Below, piece by piece: positions 1-7,841 of a stretch of 64,000 nucleotides of DNA. Below the pieces are notes generated by a model. The model did no database searches. It was not told the origin of the DNA and was given only the letters and a program-made list of their open reading frames with translations. Both the position numbers and the translations under genes were made by a program. The stretch is from JAGOUA01 sp964645655 (lineage in GTDB: Bacteria > Patescibacteriota > Patescibacteriia > 2-12-FULL-60-25), in contig CAZXZS010000003.1 in NCBI GenBank assembly GCA_964645655.1, positions 62,001 to 126,000 of the forward strand, given 5' to 3'. Position 1 is the first letter of the stretch, and each line of letters starts with the position of its first letter.

Positions 1-3000
1 ACACCTGACGCGGGACAACCGCATCCACCGCGAGCGGCTTCGTCGCGGCCCGCTCGATGATCGCCTGTCCGGCACGGAGATCGCCGCTCAGCGCGATCGC
101 CTGGATGCGCCACGTCGTGACATTGTCAGGCAGGTCGACGGAAGCGGCCGCTTCCCCATTCGCATCCGTCTCGACGACCACGAACCCGGCCTGGTCCTTG
201 AAGTTCTTGCGCGGGGCCAGCAGGGCATCCCCACCTCCGCCGCCTCCGCCTTCAGCCCCGCCGTTCATGCTTTTCGCGTCCTGGTGCGTGCTAGCCACCT
301 GACGGACATCGTCATCGGTGTACGCATACAAGCCTTCGAGGGGACTGAAATCCGTGAAGGCATATAGAGCGGAAAGCGCCTTGTCGGCGACAGATACGGC
401 AACCTTCACGCCCGGGACCGCCTCACCCTGCTGACCCTTCACCGTCAGGCGAATCTGGGCCGTGCTGCTTGGGGTGTACGCCTCCTTGTCAGGGACCGCT
501 TGCACATCCAAGACGTAAGGATCCCGCACCACGGTAAGGCTCGCATTCGACACCTTAAACCCGTGGTCAGTGAAAACGACCCCGAAAATACCAAGATTCG
601 GATACAGTGACTCGTCGAAGGTAAAGGCGAAATTCGCATCGCTGGAAACCGTCGACCGCTTGAGACCACGCGAGGCGATCACATAGAGCGGGCGAGAGTA
701 GGCGGAGACGTCGAGCGGCTTACCCGCGTCATCCACAAGACGATAGGTGACGCGTCGGTTGAGCTCGGCGCTGCCCTGTGAGTCCCGGTCCTGACGCTGC
801 GGATCATCGGTGCGCGACAAGGCGAACGAAGGGTCCGTCGGCCTACCTCCATCGCTCACGGCGCCAGGGAACTGCGGCGACGGCGGGAAGACGTATTGGG
901 CATATGAGACGGTACGGCCGCGCGCGTCGGTCGCCGTCAGCAAGACCTGATAATGGCTTGCCGTCGCTTCGATCGGAACCTCAATCGTAAAGGCTCCTTG
1001 GGCGTCGCTGGTGACGGATTGTCGCCCTTCGGGCGTCAGGACGATGTACTCCTGCATCACCGGCACCGTACGGCGCCGTTCGGCATCGTAGCGGGTTCCG
1101 GTTTGGCGCTCACGCCGGTCGGCACGGTACAGGGAGAGGGTTGCCGTCATGCCTGCCGCCGGCCGCACTTGTTCGGTCGCCGTATCCGGGGCGACGATGT
1201 CTTGGATGCTTCCGGCGACGCGCAGGCGGCCAGGGGCTACGATCACGGCTTGAGGCGCATATTCCGAATACCGATCGCCCGGAATCCCACGGAACGCCCG
1301 CTGTGAAGGATATAAGGGAATGACCGATAGGACGGAAGCATCCCCCTCTTCTCCCGTTCGCGTACTAGCGGTGACCGTCAATTGGTCGCGGCCGTAGCAA
1401 TCCCCCGAAAACGCGTCCGTCGCTTGGGGATTCACGGGGACGCACGGGATGGCCCGGTTCGTGTTGACGCGGAACGTGGCGATCCCCTGATCGTTGGTGC
1501 GCAAGACCTGATCAAACACGCTTCCTCCGTACTGGTTCGCCTGGACGCGGATGTCGGCATTCGGGAACGGGGTGCCATCAACGAAGGTGGCGACGGCCTT
1601 GCCGGTTACCGCATCGCCCATGTAGGCGCCCTTCTGATCAAGCTCGAGACCGATGGTCATGCGCGGCTTGGCATCGGCGCGCACGCTGAACCCGAGGGTC
1701 GTCACGACCTTGCCGTCACGCAATAACTGGATCATGTAATTCCCCGACGGACGGTTTTTCCATGTGAAACTCGCCTGGAAGCGGCCAGCGGCATCCGGGA
1801 AGATATCCTGTTCGGCGAGCGTCGGCGTGGTCAGCGAACGCCCGATATCGTAGAGGTAATTTGCCTGGGTTAAGCGTAATTTTAGACCAGACGGAGCCTG
1901 CTTGGTTGCGCGGTCAAGCGCCAATCCGAAGAGCGAGATCGTGTCGTCTTGGCGCTGGACGGCACGGTCCTGGTAGAGATAGGCCCACGTGCGGCGCAAG
2001 CCCTCTTGCGGATCGACCTCGCGATAGAGATCGAACGGTGAGGCGGGAGGGCTGACCTCGAGCAGCGTGCGCTGGTCGCCCTGCGTCACGCGTGCCCCTT
2101 CCCAGGTGCGTGCGAGAGGCTGGGGCGCCCTCAGGCCTGGGGGCAACGCAACGGTCGCGAGGCCATCCGCATCGGTCTGGACCGTTTGGCCACCCAAGAC
2201 GACCTGGGCACCGGCGACCGGCTGGCGCGTGTGCGCCTGCATGACCCAGAAAAGGGCATTGTCCTGATCGGCCATGACATGGACGGCCAGATCAGACACT
2301 TGAACCAAGGTATAATCCTCCTCGATGCCGCTTGCGCTCACGCGAACGAGGTACGCCCCTGCCGCGGCTGCCGGAGCTTCCAAAATGGATTGCCACTCCC
2401 CTTCCGCCGTCGAGGCGACAACATTCGCCTGGCGAAACGCGACAGGCTTCCCGGCAACCATCTGGCCGATAGATTGGCGCTCGGGGCGGGTCCACTCGAA
2501 CCAGCCGAACCCCTGGCTGCGCGCGGCCAGATATCGCTCCGCCTCTTCCACGCTGAGGGCATACCCTTCGACGGTAAAGGCCGTGGCCCGGCCATCCTGG
2601 CGCGGCTTGGCGACCTCAGGGTTCACGGCGAAGCGGATCGGCTTTCCGGTCGCGACCTGGGTTTGGGTCGGCAAGGCGAGGCGAAGGTTGTACTCGGGCT
2701 CCACCTGCTCATCAGAGGCAACCTGGAACGCGTAAGAAAGGTCTTCCGTCAGGCGCATCGACGGGACATCCGTTACGCCAAAACCACGCTTAAGGGTGAC
2801 GCGATACACCTGACCGCGAACAAGCGGCCGGTCCGGAAGGAAAACCAGCGTCCGGTCACGCGTCTCGAAATGGCCGGGCACGACTGGGAGGATCTGCACG
2901 GAAGAGCTCGCGGAATCGAATCCGGCGCGCGAAAACGTCCACTCGAGGGCCGTATCCGCCGGGACCGCTGAGGCTCCGGGGCCAGGCGTCAGGGCCTCGA

Positions 3001-3661
3001 GGGCAAAAGCGCCCACGGTTTGCGTAACCCAGGTGTACTCATAGGGCGACTCCTGCTCATCGGTTTGTAATGCGGCGGCCAGCGAGACGCGATAGACCGC
3101 GTTCCCCTTGAGGGGTTGGGCGGGCGTCAGGCTCCAAGAATCATCATCGACACGGTTGACGCGCACGTCGACGGGCGGATCGATGCGGATGGCACGCTGG
3201 ATCGCCTCTTGGGACACCGGTACGGCGCTGCGAAGGACCCAGCCACGGGCCGGATCCATGCCGGCGGAAGTAGATTGGGCGGGCTCAAGCGCGAACGCCT
3301 GCGCCGATTGGGCAGCAGGCACGAGCACGCGCGAGGCAAGCGTGACCGGACCCCCGTCACGCCGACCCGGAAGGGCGGAAAGGACGACGTTCAGCAACAA
3401 AACCGTCACGGCGAAGGCGGCGGCCAACCACAAGACCCGTCGGGAGCGGGGAGCGGATCTTGGCTCGGACACGACCGGCACAGGCGCCGGAGAGGAGGCG
3501 TTGGGCATAGAAGAGGCTAATGCCAAGAGATCCGCACGCTGGCGGGCTTTGGCCTGTTCAGGAAGATGCTCCGACGCGGCAGACGCGGTGAAGGCCTGCA
3601 GGGCCTGAGACATTTCCTGTAACGCGGGGTCGTCTTCAAACTGACGGCGTGGAGGGGTCAT
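1..3661 (-). CDS. Membrane-anchored alpha-2-macroglobulin-like protein (partial)
   Basis: The frame is open from ATG 3661 to the left edge, giving 1220 codons with the C-terminus outside the window. Residues 1-75 are cytoplasmic and charged, residues 76-97 form one membrane helix, and the rest is extracytoplasmic. Residues of about 130-300 look like Big_5-type Ig domains, followed by MG-type beta domains and a Gly-rich linker near 1120-1130. At about 1176-1193 the motif DLPDNVTTWRIQAIAL matches the A2M family domain. The thioester motif CGEQ would lie beyond the edge, so it is unknown whether this is a thioester protease trap. The start overlaps the end of the sigma factor gene by 26 nt, so translation is probably coupled. 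The short cytoplasmic segment next to an ECF sigma gene could act as an anti-sigma arm (inference). A2M family membership is fairly sure. Confidence 0.82.
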   Translation of the reverse strand, partial: MTPPRRQFEDDPALQEMSQALQAFTASAASEHLPEQAKARQRADLLALASSMPNASSPAPVPVVSEPRSAPRSRRVLWLAAAFAVTVLLLNVVLSALPGRRDGGPVTLASRVLVPAAQSAQAFALEPAQSTSAGMDPARGWVLRSAVPVSQEAIQRAIRIDPPVDVRVNRVDDDSWSLTPAQPLKGNAVYRVSLAAALQTDEQESPYEYTWVTQTVGAFALEALTPGPGASAVPADTALEWTFSRAGFDSASSSVQILPVVPGHFETRDRTLVFLPDRPLVRGQVYRVTLKRGFGVTDVPSMRLTEDLSYAFQVASDEQVEPEYNLRLALPTQTQVATGKPIRFAVNPEVAKPRQDGRATAFTVEGYALSVEEAERYLAARSQGFGWFEWTRPERQSIGQMVAGKPVAFRQANVVASTAEGEWQSILEAPAAAAGAYLVRVSASGIEEDYTLVQVSDLAVHVMADQDNALFWVMQAHTRQPVAGAQVVLGGQTVQTDADGLATVALPPGLRAPQPLARTWEGARVTQGDQRTLLEVSPPASPFDLYREVDPQEGLRRTWAYLYQDRAVQRQDDTISLFGLALDRATKQAPSGLKLRLTQANYLYDIGRSLTTPTLAEQDIFPDAAGRFQASFTWKNRPSGNYMIQLLRDGKVVTTLGFSVRADAKPRMTIGLELDQKGAYMGDAVTGKAVATFVDGTPFPNADIRVQANQYGGSVFDQVLRTNDQGIATFRVNTNRAIPCVPVNPQATDAFSGDCYGRDQLTVTASTRTGEEGDASVLSVIPLYPSQRAFRGIPGDRYSEYAPQAVIVAPGRLRVAGSIQDIVAPDTATEQVRPAAGMTATLSLYRADRRERQTGTRYDAERRRTVPVMQEYIVLTPEGRQSVTSDAQGAFTIEVPIEATASHYQVLLTATDARGRTVSYAQYVFPPSPQFPGAVSDGGRPTDPSFALSRTDDPQRQDRDSQGSAELNRRVTYRLVDDAGKPLDVSAYSRPLYVIASRGLKRSTVSSDANFAFTFDESLYPNLGIFGVVFTDHGFKVSNASLTVVRDPYVLDVQAVPDKEAYTPSSTAQIRLTVKGQQGEAVPGVKVAVSVADKALSALYAFTDFSPLEGLYAYTDDDVRQVASTHQDAKSMNGGAEGGGGGGGDALLAPRKNFKDQAGFVVVETDANGEAAASVDLPDNVTTWRIQAIALSGDLRAGQAIIERAATKPLAVDAVVPRQV

Positions 3662-4232
3662 AGGTTTTTTGGTAGAGGGCCCGCAGGCGGGCGAGGGCAC
3701 GGTAGACCAAGACGGACGCGTGGTTCGCGGAGATATTGAGAACGCTCGCCATTTCCATGGGTTCGAGCCCCGCAAAAAAGCGGAGGTCGAGGATCTCCTG
3801 GTCGCGTGGGGAAAGATGGGAGAGGACGTCGCGCAACTGTTCCGATGCGAGGCTCAATTCCGCTTGCGCGGCGGGGCTTGGGAGCGGAGACGGCGGATCC
3901 CACGCGAGCTCCCCTTCCTCGTCGTCCGGATGGACCTCAAAATGCGCGCCCGCCTTGCGCCAATGGTCGATGAGAAGATTGGATGCGGTTCGGAAAAGCC
4001 AGGCTTCAAGCGGAAGACCGCGCCATTCAAGCGTCGGTAGGGCCTTGAGGAAGCGGACGAACGTTTGGGACGTCAGGTCTTCCGCCAGCTCACGTTGCCC
4101 GCACCGGCGCAAGAAATAGGCATATAAACGATCGACGTAACGGTCATAGACCTCGATGACCCCATTTGGGCCGGCCTTGGCCCGCTCCAGCAGGGCAGCA
4201 TCGAAGGAGGATGGGGTGGCCTCATTCGGCAT
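3636..4232 (-). CDS. ECF-type sigma-70 family RNA polymerase sigma factor
   Basis: The product is about 198 residues. Region 2 is seen as YAYFLRRCGQRELAEDLTSQTF and WLFRTASNLLIDHWRK, which bind the -10 element and core polymerase. Region 4 follows as LSPRDQEILDLRFFAGLEP and a helix-turn-helix MASVLNISANHASVLVYRAL. There is no region 1 or 3, as usual for ECF factors. The start is taken as ATG 4232; an in-frame TTG at 4247 is possible because the promoter -10 box lies at 4261-4266 and no ribosome site is visible. The gene overlaps the A2M-like gene downstream by 26 nt, so the two form an operon and the membrane protein may control or be controlled by this factor (inference). Confidence 0.87.
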   Translation of the reverse strand: MPNEATPSSFDAALLERAKAGPNGVIEVYDRYVDRLYAYFLRRCGQRELAEDLTSQTFVRFLKALPTLEWRGLPLEAWLFRTASNLLIDHWRKAGAHFEVHPDDEEGELAWDPPSPLPSPAAQAELSLASEQLRDVLSHLSPRDQEILDLRFFAGLEPMEMASVLNISANHASVLVYRALARLRALYQKTYDPSTPSV

Positions 4233-4260
4233 AACGCAACAAGCCAAGAGTCATGAATGG

Positions 4261-4289
4261 AGGGTAGCATGGGTACAAGCTTGGCTCAA
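4261..4289 (-). promoter_or_regulatory. Promoter of the sigma factor / A2M operon
   Basis: On the minus strand TTGAGC (4284-4289) and TACCCT (4261-4266) are separated by 17 bp, close upstream of the sigma factor start. Confidence 0.5.
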
Positions 4290-4524
4290 TGCGAATTCCG
4301 GCCACGGATAGGCCTGCGCGCGCCCTAGCGAGAACCCCCTTGCCCGGATAAAACGAAGATCCCAGGCGCAAAGAATCTTCCTTCCGGCAACGGGCCTCTC
4401 GTCAGGGCGCGCGGGCCGCCCCTCCATCTACTCCGTTGCGGATTCCGACGCGAGCGTCAACACGCTTTCCTTTGCGGTGAAAATCGACACCGGTTCGCCA
4501 AATTTCCACAAGGTGTTACCATCC

Positions 4525-5658
4525 ATGCATATGTCCCGCGCCCAGCCCCGTGCCATCCTCATCGACGTCGTCCACCCCTCCCTGACGCCGGAAAAGGCCA
4601 AGCGTCGACTTGATGAACTCGCCTCGCTGACCAAAACGTTTGGCGGGGTGGTCGTGGTCGCCATGCTGCAGAAACGGGCGCTCCCCGACTACCGTACCTA
4701 CATCGGCGGCGGAAAGGTCGAAGAACTGATCGCGCTCGCAAAAGAGCATCAAGTGGAAGTGCTGATCGTAAACAACCTCCTGAAGCCGAAGCAGCTCTAC
4801 GAAATCGAAGAACGGTTCCGGAAGGCGGGCCTTCGGCTCAAGGCCTGGGACCGCGTCGACTTGATCCTCAAGATCTTCGATCTTCACGCTAAGACGGCCG
4901 AGGCGAAGCTGCAGATCAAGCGGGCGGCGATCGAGCACGTCGGACCGCGCATTTTCGGGCTCGGATTGGAGCTGATGCAGCAAGCGGGCGGCACGGGAAC
5001 CCGCGGCGGACAGGGTGAGACGAACACGGAACTCATGAAGCGGCACCTCGCGAAACAGCTGGACCATACGAAACAGGAACTCGAACGCATCGCCGCCTCC
5101 CGCGCCCTGCACCGGCAAGACCGGCGGCGGCGCGGATTGAAGACGGTGTCGGTCGTCGGCTATACCAACGCCGGCAAGTCGACGCTCGTGAACGCCCTCA
5201 CGAAAAAAGGCGCCTATGTGGCCGATGCGCTGTTTGCGACGCTCGACACCCATGTGGGTAAGCTGTGGCTAGAAGACCCGCGACAGGCCGGGCGGGGTGA
5301 GGAGGTCCTGATTTCCGATACGATCGGCTTCATCCAGGACTTGCCGCCCAGGCTGATCGAGGCGTTCTCGAGCACGCTTGATGAGACGGTCCACGCGGAC
5401 GTCCTGATCCATGTCCTGGACGCTTCCGATCCGCACCACCGAGCCAAGAAGAAGGAGGTTGAGGCCATCCTGAACGAGATCGGGGCCGGAGACATCCCCC
5501 GCCTGCTCGTCCTTCATAAGGCGGACCGGCTCACGCCCGCAAAACAGAAGGCGCGGCAGAACGCGTACAAGAAAGAGGGGGGGATCCTGGTGTCGTCCCG
5601 AGATGGAACGGGCATCGCTGATCTGAAACATGCCATCCGAACCCGCTTTCAGCAATAA
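4525..5658 (+). CDS. hflX: GTPase HflX
   Basis: HflX is a ribosome-associated GTPase that splits or rescues stalled ribosomes. The N-terminal HflX domain carries the family motif YIGGGKVEEL. The G domain shows G1 GYTNAGKST, G3 DTIGFIQDLP and a G4-like HKAD. The glycine-rich GGTGTRGGQGE linker of the family is present. At 377 residues it is a compact, typical length. The start ATG 4525 (or 4531) follows an AAGGTG ribosome site at 4510-4515; the open frame extends upstream to a GTG at 4477, but that would put the ribosome site inside the gene. It stands alone and ends in a bidirectional terminator. Confidence 0.93.
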   Translation: MHMSRAQPRAILIDVVHPSLTPEKAKRRLDELASLTKTFGGVVVVAMLQKRALPDYRTYIGGGKVEELIALAKEHQVEVLIVNNLLKPKQLYEIEERFRKAGLRLKAWDRVDLILKIFDLHAKTAEAKLQIKRAAIEHVGPRIFGLGLELMQQAGGTGTRGGQGETNTELMKRHLAKQLDHTKQELERIAASRALHRQDRRRRGLKTVSVVGYTNAGKSTLVNALTKKGAYVADALFATLDTHVGKLWLEDPRQAGRGEEVLISDTIGFIQDLPPRLIEAFSSTLDETVHADVLIHVLDASDPHHRAKKKEVEAILNEIGAGDIPRLLVLHKADRLTPAKQKARQNAYKKEGGILVSSRDGTGIADLKHAIRTRFQQ

Positions 5659-5690
5659 AAAGGCCCTCGATGGATCGAGGGCCTTTTCAT
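5657..5690. terminator. Bidirectional terminator between hflX and the lipoprotein gene
   Basis: The stem GGCCCTCGA/TCGAGGGCC is flanked by A- and T-runs and serves both convergent genes. Confidence 0.85.
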
Positions 5691-6406
5691 TATGGGGCTT
5701 GGATGCGGATCGCTTCCGAAACGATTGACTGGTCATCACCGGTCGTCACCTTTACGAGACCCCGATCCTCAACCCACCACTCATAGCTGGTGATCCCGCC
5801 AAGGCCGCCTAGACCAGTCATATTCGAGCGCACCTTGAGGGCGTTAAACGTTCCGGCAGGAACGGTCACGCTTTCCTCTGAGAGCGCCTCACGCTCTATC
5901 TTGATGGTTGCGCCTGTATTCGTCACCCGGCCAGGAGCGAGCGGGTCATCGACCGCGTTCGTCAAGTTCACATCCACGTCAAACTCGCTCACCCAGCTTG
6001 TCCCGACGCGAATCTCGCGAGGCATCAGCTCTCCGCGGACGGCGGTGGTACGCGCCTGGCCCGTCATGCCGGCCGTCCCGCCGAGCGAGATGAAGCTCTT
6101 GGCGCGGACGGCGCCATCCGGTCCGCATTCGAGCGACTGCGTGCCGTTCGTCCCGCTTTGGAACGTCGTCCGAAGGTCGACTTCGTTCCCTTCGACCCGT
6201 TCGACGGCCATCGTGTATTCGGTCGGTGCGCCCCCCGGGAAGGTGTTTCGGTACGTTATCGAGTAGCCTTGCTGCAAGGGGAAATACGCATTTCCGCAGC
6301 GCGCGACCGCTGCCGGAACGACAGGAGCCGCACCCGAGGAACCGCCACACCCCGCCCCCAAGAAAACGAGCGCCGCCAACGGCAAGATCAGAAAGGCCTT
6401 TTTCAT
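5690..6406 (-). CDS. Putative lipoprotein
   Basis: This 238-residue protein starts with a type II signal peptide: MKK, a hydrophobic stretch, and the lipobox LGAG-C with the lipidated cysteine at residue 20. A short Gly/Ser/Ala/Pro tether follows, then a beta-rich domain (YFPLQQGYSITYRNT near the start, YEWWVEDRGLVKV near the end). This pattern resembles outer-surface carbohydrate or DUF3108-like beta domains, but I cannot name the family. It is predicted to be anchored on the outer face of the cytoplasmic membrane. It is monocistronic, converging on hflX. Confidence 0.75.
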   Translation of the reverse strand: MKKAFLILPLAALVFLGAGCGGSSGAAPVVPAAVARCGNAYFPLQQGYSITYRNTFPGGAPTEYTMAVERVEGNEVDLRTTFQSGTNGTQSLECGPDGAVRAKSFISLGGTAGMTGQARTTAVRGELMPREIRVGTSWVSEFDVDVNLTNAVDDPLAPGRVTNTGATIKIEREALSEESVTVPAGTFNALKVRSNMTGLGGLGGITSYEWWVEDRGLVKVTTGDDQSIVSEAIRIQAP

Positions 6407-6525
6407 ATGCGCAAAGGATACCCCTTCTCGGAACCGAAGGGAAGGACGACGCGCTCATGCGGACAGGATCGCCAAACATGCCTACGCCAGATCTCGGTGA
6501 GACATGCCAACGCGGATGGATAAGC

Positions 6526-6553
6526 AAAAACTCGCTTCAGCAAGCGAGTTTTC
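6526..6553 (-). terminator. Terminator of tRNA-Ile
   Basis: AACTCGCTT/AAGCGAGTT hairpin followed on the minus strand by a T-run, directly 3' of the tRNA. Confidence 0.8.
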
Positions 6554-6555
6554 CA

Positions 6556-6631
6556 TGGTGGGTCGAGCTGGGATCGAACCAGCGACCAGGCGTGTATAAG
6601 ACGCCCGCTCTACCAACTGAGCTATCGACCC
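6556..6631 (-). tRNA. tRNA-Ile (anticodon UAU)
   Basis: A full cloverleaf is visible on the minus strand: acceptor GGGTCGA/TCGACCC, D arm GCTC..GAGC, anticodon stem GGCGT/ACGCC with loop CTTATAC, T arm GCTGG-TTCGATC-CCAGC, and an encoded CCA. Positions 34-36 are TAT, which reads AUA. Most bacteria use a CAU tRNA modified to lysidine by TilS for this codon. The variable and T-arm region TGGTCGCTGGTTC is the same as I recall for tRNA-Ile2, which supports the isoleucine identity. Confidence 0.9.
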
Positions 6632-6782
6632 GACACCGCTTTTTTAGCGGAAAAACCGGGTTCCGGCAAATGCGTTGAAATGCCACGAAACGCGAACCCC
6701 CTCCCGCCTCAAGGGGAAAAAATCCCTATTTCAAGCAAAAATACGCCATTTATACGCCCTGGCCCATCCGGGAAAAACCCTG

Positions 6783-6788
6783 TAGGCT
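6783..6788 (+). promoter_or_regulatory. -10 box for a leaderless start
   Basis: TAGGCT lies 6 nt before ATG 6795 and there is no ribosome-binding sequence, so the mRNA would be leaderless or nearly so. Confidence 0.45.
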
Positions 6789-6794
6789 GTCCCC

Positions 6795-7754
6795 ATGTCT
6801 TGGACGATCGAACCCGCATTGGACAACGAACGGCTGGACCAGGCCCTTACGGCGCTTGATCCGAGCGTTTCGCGTGCCCAGTGGCAGAAACACATAAAAG
6901 AGGGCTGCGTGACGGTCGACGGCAAGGCGATCCTCATCCCCCACCGGCGCGTGCAAACGGGGCAGGTCTTGGCGTTCGCCCCGGGTGCCGGCGAGGCGTT
7001 GCCGCTTGAAGCGTCCGCCACTTCCATCCGCAAGCCCCTACGCATCATCGCCGAAACGGCCGACTGGCTCGTCATCGACAAACCCGATGGACTGCTTGTC
7101 CATCCTGCCGCCGAAGGCTCGACCGAGCCGACCCTCATCGACGCGCTCCTCGCCCACGACCCCGGCATCGCCAAGATCGGCCCGGAACCCGAACGTCCGG
7201 GCATCATCCATCGTCTCGATCGGGACGTGAGCGGCCTCATGGTCGTCGCGAAGACGCAGACAGCCTACGACGACCTGCAAGCGCAATTCCGCGAACGCAA
7301 GATCGATAAGACGTATCTCGCCCTCGTGCATGGCGTCATTGAACTCGACGAAGGCGACATCCGCTTCAAGCTCGCGCGTTCGACCACGAAGGGGCGAATG
7401 GCAGCACGGCCCGTCGAAGATTCCGAAGGAAAAGTCGCCTGGACCCACTATACGGTCCTCGAGCGCCTGCCGGGCGCGACCCTGCTCCGCGTGAACATCT
7501 TTTCCGGACGCACGCACCAGATCCGCGCCCACCTCTTTGCGCTCGGCCATCCCGTCTTCGGAGATCCGCTGTATAAGCGTCGCTCCCCCGACCGTCGCAA
7601 CGAGGCGCCGCGGCTCATGCTGCAAAGCGTCGAACTCGGCTTCCGTGATCCCGCCACCGGAGAGCGTCAGGTGTTCAAGCTCGACCCGGATCCAGCGTTC
7701 GACAAGCTCCAGGTTGCCTGGCGCACCCACGAAACAGCCAAGAAACCGGCATAG
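6795..7754 (+). CDS. rluD: RluA-family pseudouridine synthase (RluD-like)
   Basis: It converts uridine to pseudouridine in structured RNA, most likely 23S rRNA. An N-terminal S4 RNA-binding domain (residues of about 10-70, RLDQALTALDPSVSRAQWQK) precedes the catalytic domain. The family motif is seen as HRLDRDVSGLMVVAKT with the catalytic Asp at 142; the common form is HRLDKDTSG. A later motif GRTHQIRAHLFALGHPVFGDPLY is intact. The length of 319 residues is typical. RluD is the closest name by architecture, but RluC/RluD assignment is not certain. The gene is monocistronic with a strong terminator. Confidence 0.88.
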   Translation: MSWTIEPALDNERLDQALTALDPSVSRAQWQKHIKEGCVTVDGKAILIPHRRVQTGQVLAFAPGAGEALPLEASATSIRKPLRIIAETADWLVIDKPDGLLVHPAAEGSTEPTLIDALLAHDPGIAKIGPEPERPGIIHRLDRDVSGLMVVAKTQTAYDDLQAQFRERKIDKTYLALVHGVIELDEGDIRFKLARSTTKGRMAARPVEDSEGKVAWTHYTVLERLPGATLLRVNIFSGRTHQIRAHLFALGHPVFGDPLYKRRSPDRRNEAPRLMLQSVELGFRDPATGERQVFKLDPDPAFDKLQVAWRTHETAKKPA

Positions 7755-7780
7755 AAAAAGCCTCGCCGGAATGGCGAGGC
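7755..7780 (-). terminator. Terminator of the 7842-9950 gene
   Basis: GCCTCGCC/GGCGAGGC stem followed on the minus strand by TTTTT. Confidence 0.7.
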
Positions 7781-7793
7781 CAGAAGCCCTTGA

Positions 7794-7832
7794 GACGATG
7801 CCCGGCTTAGCGCCGGGCGTCGTCTTTTTTTT
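7794..7832 (+). terminator. Terminator of the pseudouridine synthase gene
   Basis: Long stem GACGATGCCCGGC/GCCGGGCGTCGTC with an 8-9 nt T-run on the plus strand. Confidence 0.88.
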
Positions 7833-7841
7833 GGCGGACGG

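Noticed and set aside
2186..2971. 261-codon plus-strand frame
   Set aside because: Lies within the A2M-like gene on the other strand, whose frame is open across the whole stretch and ends in a recognisable A2M motif.
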